Assembly: GCA_030522415.1 (NCBI GenBank)
Contig: CM060121.1
Coordinates: 21,870,642 to 21,934,641, forward strand
Reading direction: 5' to 3'
DNA length: 64,000 nt
Source of the DNA: Channallabes apus
Lineage: Eukaryota > Chordata > Actinopteri > Siluriformes > Clariidae
Position 1 is the first letter of the stretch. Each line of letters starts with the position of its first letter. Of the stretch, positions 59,300 through 64,000 are shown one piece after another. Below the pieces are notes generated by a model, which was not told where the DNA came from, did no database searches, and saw only the letters and a list, made by a program, of their open reading frames with translations. The translations under genes and the position numbers were made by a program.

Positions 59300-59799
59300 C
59301 CTTTCTCTTAACGAACACAGTTTCTCTTAACTGTGTCAGTCAGACCTATTAACATTTACCCATCACCTTCAACCTGGCACAATTTTGAACTGCATGCATT
59401 TGAATCAACAGATGGGTGCATACAATATTATTAGTAGGATGTTGCCACTACCTGCTTTAAAAGCTGTCTGAAGCTGCTGGTGTGCCTGCAAAGAAATCTT
59501 GAGCAAAGTTACCAAATAATCCTGAGATCAAGGAGCTCTTCTCCCGTTGTGCCAAGGCCTTTATTTGTAGTAAGGAAACCTCATACTTTGTCTCATGGTA
59601 AACTGCGAGTTATTCACAAAGGTCAGTTACTGGGTAAGGAAATTATTCAGAGAAACATCAAATAACCCTGAAGAAGCTGAAGAGAGACAAAGCTCAAAAT
59701 GGGTTGTAATGAGCCACACAAAGCCCTGTTTGTAAACAAGTTGACAAGCTTGAGGAAAAGGTTCCATGGTATGACCAGACCAACGTTTCCTCCCATTTG
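59300..59799. other. Unassigned, possibly old DNA-transposon sequence
   Basis: From about 59470 the text (CCTGAAGAAGCTGAAGAGAG, GACAAGCTTGAGGAAAAGGT, TATGACCAGACCAACG) has the feel of a Tc1-like transposase gene, but no motif is clear. Confidence 0.3.
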
Positions 59800-60310
59800 A
59801 TTCCTCCCGCTGTCAGGATATCACGATCTCCAATCACTCCTTAAGTCACTGCCTGCAACCTTGGTGTAACTCTGAACTCTGTCCTTTTCCTCTCACAATG
59901 CCAACCTTACTCCTGCTTACTCCTAGAGATTTTTGTTCTTTATAACAGTAGAAGAATTCATCATTTTCTCTCCACACAGGCCACTCAGGTGCTTGTCAGG
60001 TCACTTGATATTTCGAGACTGGACTCCTGCAACTCACTCATGGCAGGTCTGCCTCCGTGCACCATTCATCCTCTGCAGTTGAGCCAGAATGCGGCTGCAC
60101 ACCTTCTCAAACCTCCTAAATTTTTCCACACCACCTGACTTCTCCGATCCACTGGCTTACTGTAGCTGTCTGCATCAAATTCAAAACACTGATACTAGCC
60201 TAAAAAGCTAAAAATGGCCTAGCACCCACTTTCCTCAAAGCACTTATCACAGCCCGCCACTGCAACACATTTCCTCCGATTATCCAGAACTGCTTCCCAC
60301 CATCTCTACC
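59800..60310 (+). pseudogene. Degenerate Rex1-like LINE reverse transcriptase fragment
   Basis: Across several frames it reads LGVTLNSELCPF-like sequence, then SRLDSCNSLMAGLPPCTIHP, LQLSQNAAAH and KPPKFFHTT. This is the order of the C-terminal part of Rex1-type (CR1/L2 group) fish LINEs (SRLDYCNSLLAGLP, LQLIQNAAARL, PKFSHVTPLL). Many stops and shifts show an old dead copy. Confidence 0.65.
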
Positions 60311-60315
60311 ATATA

Positions 60316-61292
60316 TACACAGATCAGTTGTAACACAAAAACCACCTACCTAATATCGTTTAGATCCCCCATTTACCATAAAAACAGCTTTGACTGGGCA
60401 ACATAAGACCTCTGATGGTTCCCTGTATGTATCAGATTTGCAAAATGTGCAGTTTTTTGGTCTGTGCACCAAGATCTATCACATTCCATTGATGCTCTTT
60501 TGAATTGAGATCTGTGAAAGTTGGTGACCAAGTCAACGCATTGAACTTGTTCCTCAAACTGTTGCTGAGTGTTGCAGGTTGCGTTGTCTTGCTAAAAGAC
60601 CCCACTGTTACCAGGGAATACTGTTGCCTTAAAGTGGTGTCCTTGGTTTGCAACAGGGTATAGGTAGTTGGAGCATCCTCTAATAATATCCTCATGAAGG
60701 GCAGGACCCAAGAGTCCCTCCGTAACATTGACCACACTGTCCCTGCTGGCTTTACTACTTCCTATAGAGCATCCTGATGCCAACTCCTTTCTCAGGAATC
60801 TATGGTACATGCACCCATCTATCCAGATGATATAAAACAGAAAATGAGATGGATCGGACAAGGTCATCCTTCTTTTTGTGGCCCAGTTCCAATACTTCTG
60901 TGCCTTTTGTTGGCAGAGGACAGGATTGTCCCTTCTGTTAGACTCAACCAGACAGGCTAGTTTAGTTTTTGTTCATCTTTCACATCTTTCACAACAATAA
61001 TCTTGCAGGGCGTTCATGACCCTGCACCTGTTCACCTGTTGTCTTTCCTTGGACCACTGCATAATGCATAAAGTATTCCTTCACTGCTTGGACTCCTTTT
61101 GTCTAGCTATCACAATTTGGCCCTTGTCAAAGTCACTCAGATCCTTGACTCAGTCACCATTTTCCTTGTTTCCAACAACTTCAAGAACTCACTGTTCACT
61201 TGCTGACTAATATATCGTACTCCTTGACAAGTGCAACTGTAACAACAATGTTACTTCACTGCTCAGGCTTTATAATATTATCAGCGTATACT
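60316..61292 (-). mobile_element. Antisense Tc1-like transposon, long degenerate copy
   Basis: The left end, ACACAGATCAGTTGTAACAC followed by ACCACCTACCTAATAT, and the downstream GACCAAGTCAACGCATTGAA, CACAATTTGGCCCTTGTCAA and GTTCACTTGCTGACTAATAT occur in the order of a recurrent ~1.2-kb fish Tc1-like element with its transposase on the minus strand. The right terminus is eroded. The minus-strand frames at 60432-60867 are pieces of the decayed transposase. Confidence 0.65.
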
Positions 61293-62929
61293 GACCGACA
61301 GTTTCACATGCTAAAGCCTCAGAAGCGCTTTGCTTGTGCAATGAAAAGTTTTTTTTAACAGCTTACAAACACATGTGGCGGTTTAGTTTACCCACTTAAA
61401 AATATGCTTGGTTATTTCATATACAAGCATGAAGTAAATAATGTCCTAAAATTCAGCTTAACTATGATCTTGATGGTTTAGAACATTTAAAATCTATATC
61501 AGGGTTTGCTGTTTTTCCTGTTGTGTTGTGTAAAATCCAAAGGGAAATCTTAAATAGTAACACTTTTATTTTCTTACTCGTATGATTTTGCTTTTGGCTG
61601 GGTAAAACTGAGTACAGTTTTTGCTACCACTTATTTCACTGTTAGTCAAATGCTAGTTTTATGCTAGGCCTCCCTCCACCTTCACCTGTTTAGGAATTAA
61701 TATGTGATGGGGTTTATACAATTAATGGTACAAATAGGGTCACCGCTTCAAGTCAGATTTTATTCTAGGTATTGATGAAATCTGTTCCTGACCGGGCTTA
61801 ACAAAAGAGAGGCTGTTGCAGATCTATTATATATTAATTGTTTATTGTATATTATTATATATATTATTTTGCTGATAACTTTTTGTTCATTTATTCATTC
61901 CTGTATTTTTTTTTGTTACCTAGATTGTAAAAAGTTTAAATATAACATCAATAAGTCTATGTCGCAGCTCTCTGTAAAGCCTACAGTTATTTACAGCAAG
62001 ATTTTTAGCAAGGTTCTAAATGTGGACTTTGTACTGAATGCTCTGGAATGCTTTAGTTCCTCCTTTTCACAATCATATGACTACCCTCATGTAGCTTAGT
62101 GTAAGCATGCAGTTCAAATTTAATAATCTCAAAAAGGTCAATTAAGTTATATAGATGGATAAAAATTTATATCAACTAGTGTGAAACAGTGGCAACCTGA
62201 AGGCCTAACTACAAATTCTCTGAACAAAATATGGTCAGGTTGACTTAATATCCCCTCTGCCTTCCACTTGCATCCTACAAAGTGAACACAGGGTTGTTTT
62301 TTGTTGTTTTTGTTGCCGGATTACATTAATCTTGAAGAAACCCTTAACAATAGTGCATGAACAGTTTTTGTCTTTCACAGACAACACATTATACCAGCAC
62401 ACATGAAAAGGTTAAAAGTAAGTTTGATAGAAATTGCATAAAATTTCCTAGAAGAGATTCTCTTTCCTAGAAGAGTTGTTCTTTTTGAACAAATGGATTC
62501 GCTGATGTCCTGTCTTAACAATACAGTCAGTGAATCAAACCTAATCTGAGAATCAAACACTATAACCAGGTATTTAAGTTTGTACAATCAGTATGTCCTG
62601 ACTACATGACATTAGCTATCTGACATCTCTCTTCCTCGAATCTATGATGAGTTCCATTGTTTTAGTCACATTTAGATCAAGATAGTTGTCATTACATTAT
62701 ATAACAAATTCAGTGCATGGTCAGACTGGTGACCCTGAAGGACAGGATGGTATCTTCAAAGACCTTGATTTAAAATAAATAAATAATGTGGCCTTCATGA
62801 GAACTGCTGCAGCTATTTGCAGTATACAAATTAAAAAGCAGGGCAGAGAGCAGTAAGAGATGTTTGATTTGATCAAAATTATGTTGAGTTTGGACAAATG
62901 CCTACAAAGTTCTTAAAACATGTAGAATA
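61293..62929. other. Unassigned AT-rich DNA
   Basis: No exon or transposon recognised. Confidence 0.4.
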
Positions 62930-63330
62930 CACCGCCTGGCAAAAGATTTGCACTCTAAGATTTAATTCAGTCCCCTTCAGTGTGCAGTACTGGTGGGCAG
63001 TTCATGTGTGAAAATGGTTCCTAATTCTCCAAGAACCGTCCGGTCTTTCCCAATTTGAGTCCTGTGATGTGCCTTTGCCACCAGCGAAGAAAAACTACAA
63101 AAGTACATTCAGGTGGTCAACTGACTTTTTATTGCCACATAACGTTGCTGAGACTAGACTTGAACGAATGAAGCAACCCCAGATCATAACACTGCCTCCA
63201 GTCTTTTACAGTGGGCACTATACATGATGGGTGCATTGATTCATCACCTTCCGTCTTTCTCTGATATGACCATTGCTCTGGAATGGCTGTCTTATCAGGA
63301 CTAATCAGACTACTTTACCTTTTACATTTC
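62930..63330 (-). mobile_element. Tc1-like transposase fragment (minus strand)
   Basis: The minus strand reads, with breaks, THHV, GGSVMIWGCFIRSSL and CGNKKSVDHLNVL, matching the GGGSVMVWGC and YLNVLNDQV regions of Tc1 transposases. The plus strand carries the telltale ACCCCAGATCATAACACTGC. Confidence 0.7.
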
Positions 63331-63349
63331 ACCCTTCTGAAATGTCTTT

Positions 63350-64000
63350 GTCATTATAAAAGGGTCAAAATATTGGACAGCATTAAACAAAGACAACAGC
63401 AAGGATTTACTGAAATTACTGGGATTAGTTTAAGACCTGTGTGACATATTATTGAAGCCTGGAAAAATAATCATGAATGACCGATCAGAGATCACTTGAA
63501 TGTTTGAAATTGCATTATAAGGTAATTGGACAGTACAATCACAGCTATTGTATATTTAATAGTGAACGTCAGAGCGTTTCCACACGCACACAATCTGACA
63601 AATCAGGATTGGAACTAAACAGCTGTATGTCATAAGAAAATCATTTGTGTGTTCTGATAAGTCCAGATTGACCCTATTACATCCTTATGTGATGGGCACA
63701 TAAGGATGAGTAAGGGAGCTCTTGAAATAATGTACCCATCATGCCCATCTGGCAGTGGTATGACCTGGGGCTACTACAGACGGGCAGGTCTAGGCACAGC
63801 AATGTTGTGTGACAAAAACAAAAAAAAAATAAGACAGCTAATTACCTGAATGTACTGAATGACCAGGTTATCCATTTTTTTTCCTTCCCTGGACTCAAAT
63901 TTTCTGAGTTGCTCTGGAAGCATGAATTTTCACACATCAATTGTTCACCAGATTGCAGGCCAGCCAGTGTATAAACTACATTGGTCTTATACCACTGGGT
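63350..64000 (+). mobile_element. Tc1-like transposase relic (plus strand), runs off the window
   Basis: Starting near CAACAGCAAGGATTTACTGA (HTH region), it passes through GTTTCCACACGCACACAATC and GATAAGTCCAGATTGACCCT (the DESxF block) to ATGTACTGAATGACCAGGTT (LNVLNDQV) and TTCACACATCAATTGTTCAC (the FSHMNW-like block). It is the same family as the minus-strand piece just upstream and is truncated by the window end. Confidence 0.7.

Overview
This is vertebrate nuclear DNA, almost certainly from a teleost fish and probably an ostariophysan. A catfish-like genome is my guess, with low confidence. The grounds are very low gene density, AT-rich non-coding sequence, many (CA)n, (GA)n and (TA)n microsatellites, and fish-type repeats: tRNA-derived SINEs, L2, RTE and two-ORF L1/Tx1 LINEs, Tc1/mariner relics, hAT and THAP-type DNA transposons. 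There are no prokaryotic features, rRNA genes or CRISPR arrays. Most short open frames are chance frames in repeats.

Layout. From 1 to about 33.7 kb there is a long stretch with no recognisable host gene, holding microsatellites, scattered SINEs and Tc1/mariner relics. It also has a few possible regulatory signals: RFX X-box-like palindromes near 17.7 and 21.7 kb, and a divergent pair of CTCF-like motifs with a YY1-like motif between them at 26.6-27.3 kb. From 33.7 to 41 kb transposons dominate: a SINE splitting a pentanucleotide array, a 5'-truncated RTE LINE with an open reverse-transcriptase frame and perfect target-site duplications (34.7-36.4 kb), a THAP-domain transposase relic, an internally deleted Tc1-like element and a 50-bp inverted repeat.

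The centrepiece is 41.07-50.25 kb. A decayed L2-type LINE is split by an apparently full-length L1/Tx1-type element (41579-47279) with both ORFs intact (265 and 1260 aa) and a 15-bp target-site duplication. Removing the L1 and one duplication copy rejoins the L2 frame. This L1 is the best candidate for a recently active, possibly still competent, element. Its inter-ORF spacer carries a G-run minisatellite.

From 52.16 to 54.47 kb lies a hAT transposon with perfect 8-bp duplications, a BED zinc-finger remnant and a nested LINE fragment. It abuts a CpG-rich, TATA-less promoter-like block (54.48-54.74 kb) that ends in a good splice donor. A well-formed small coding exon at 59098-59201 on the same strand may belong to the same rightward host gene, which I cannot name. 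The rest (59.8-64 kb) is degenerate Rex1-like LINE and Tc1-like sequence, including two same-family Tc1-like fragments in opposite orientation.

The genes do not form a pathway. What links them is transposon biology: LINE machineries and the SINEs they may mobilise (one SINE shares its 3' tail with the RTE element here), and DNA transposons left as non-autonomous or broken copies.
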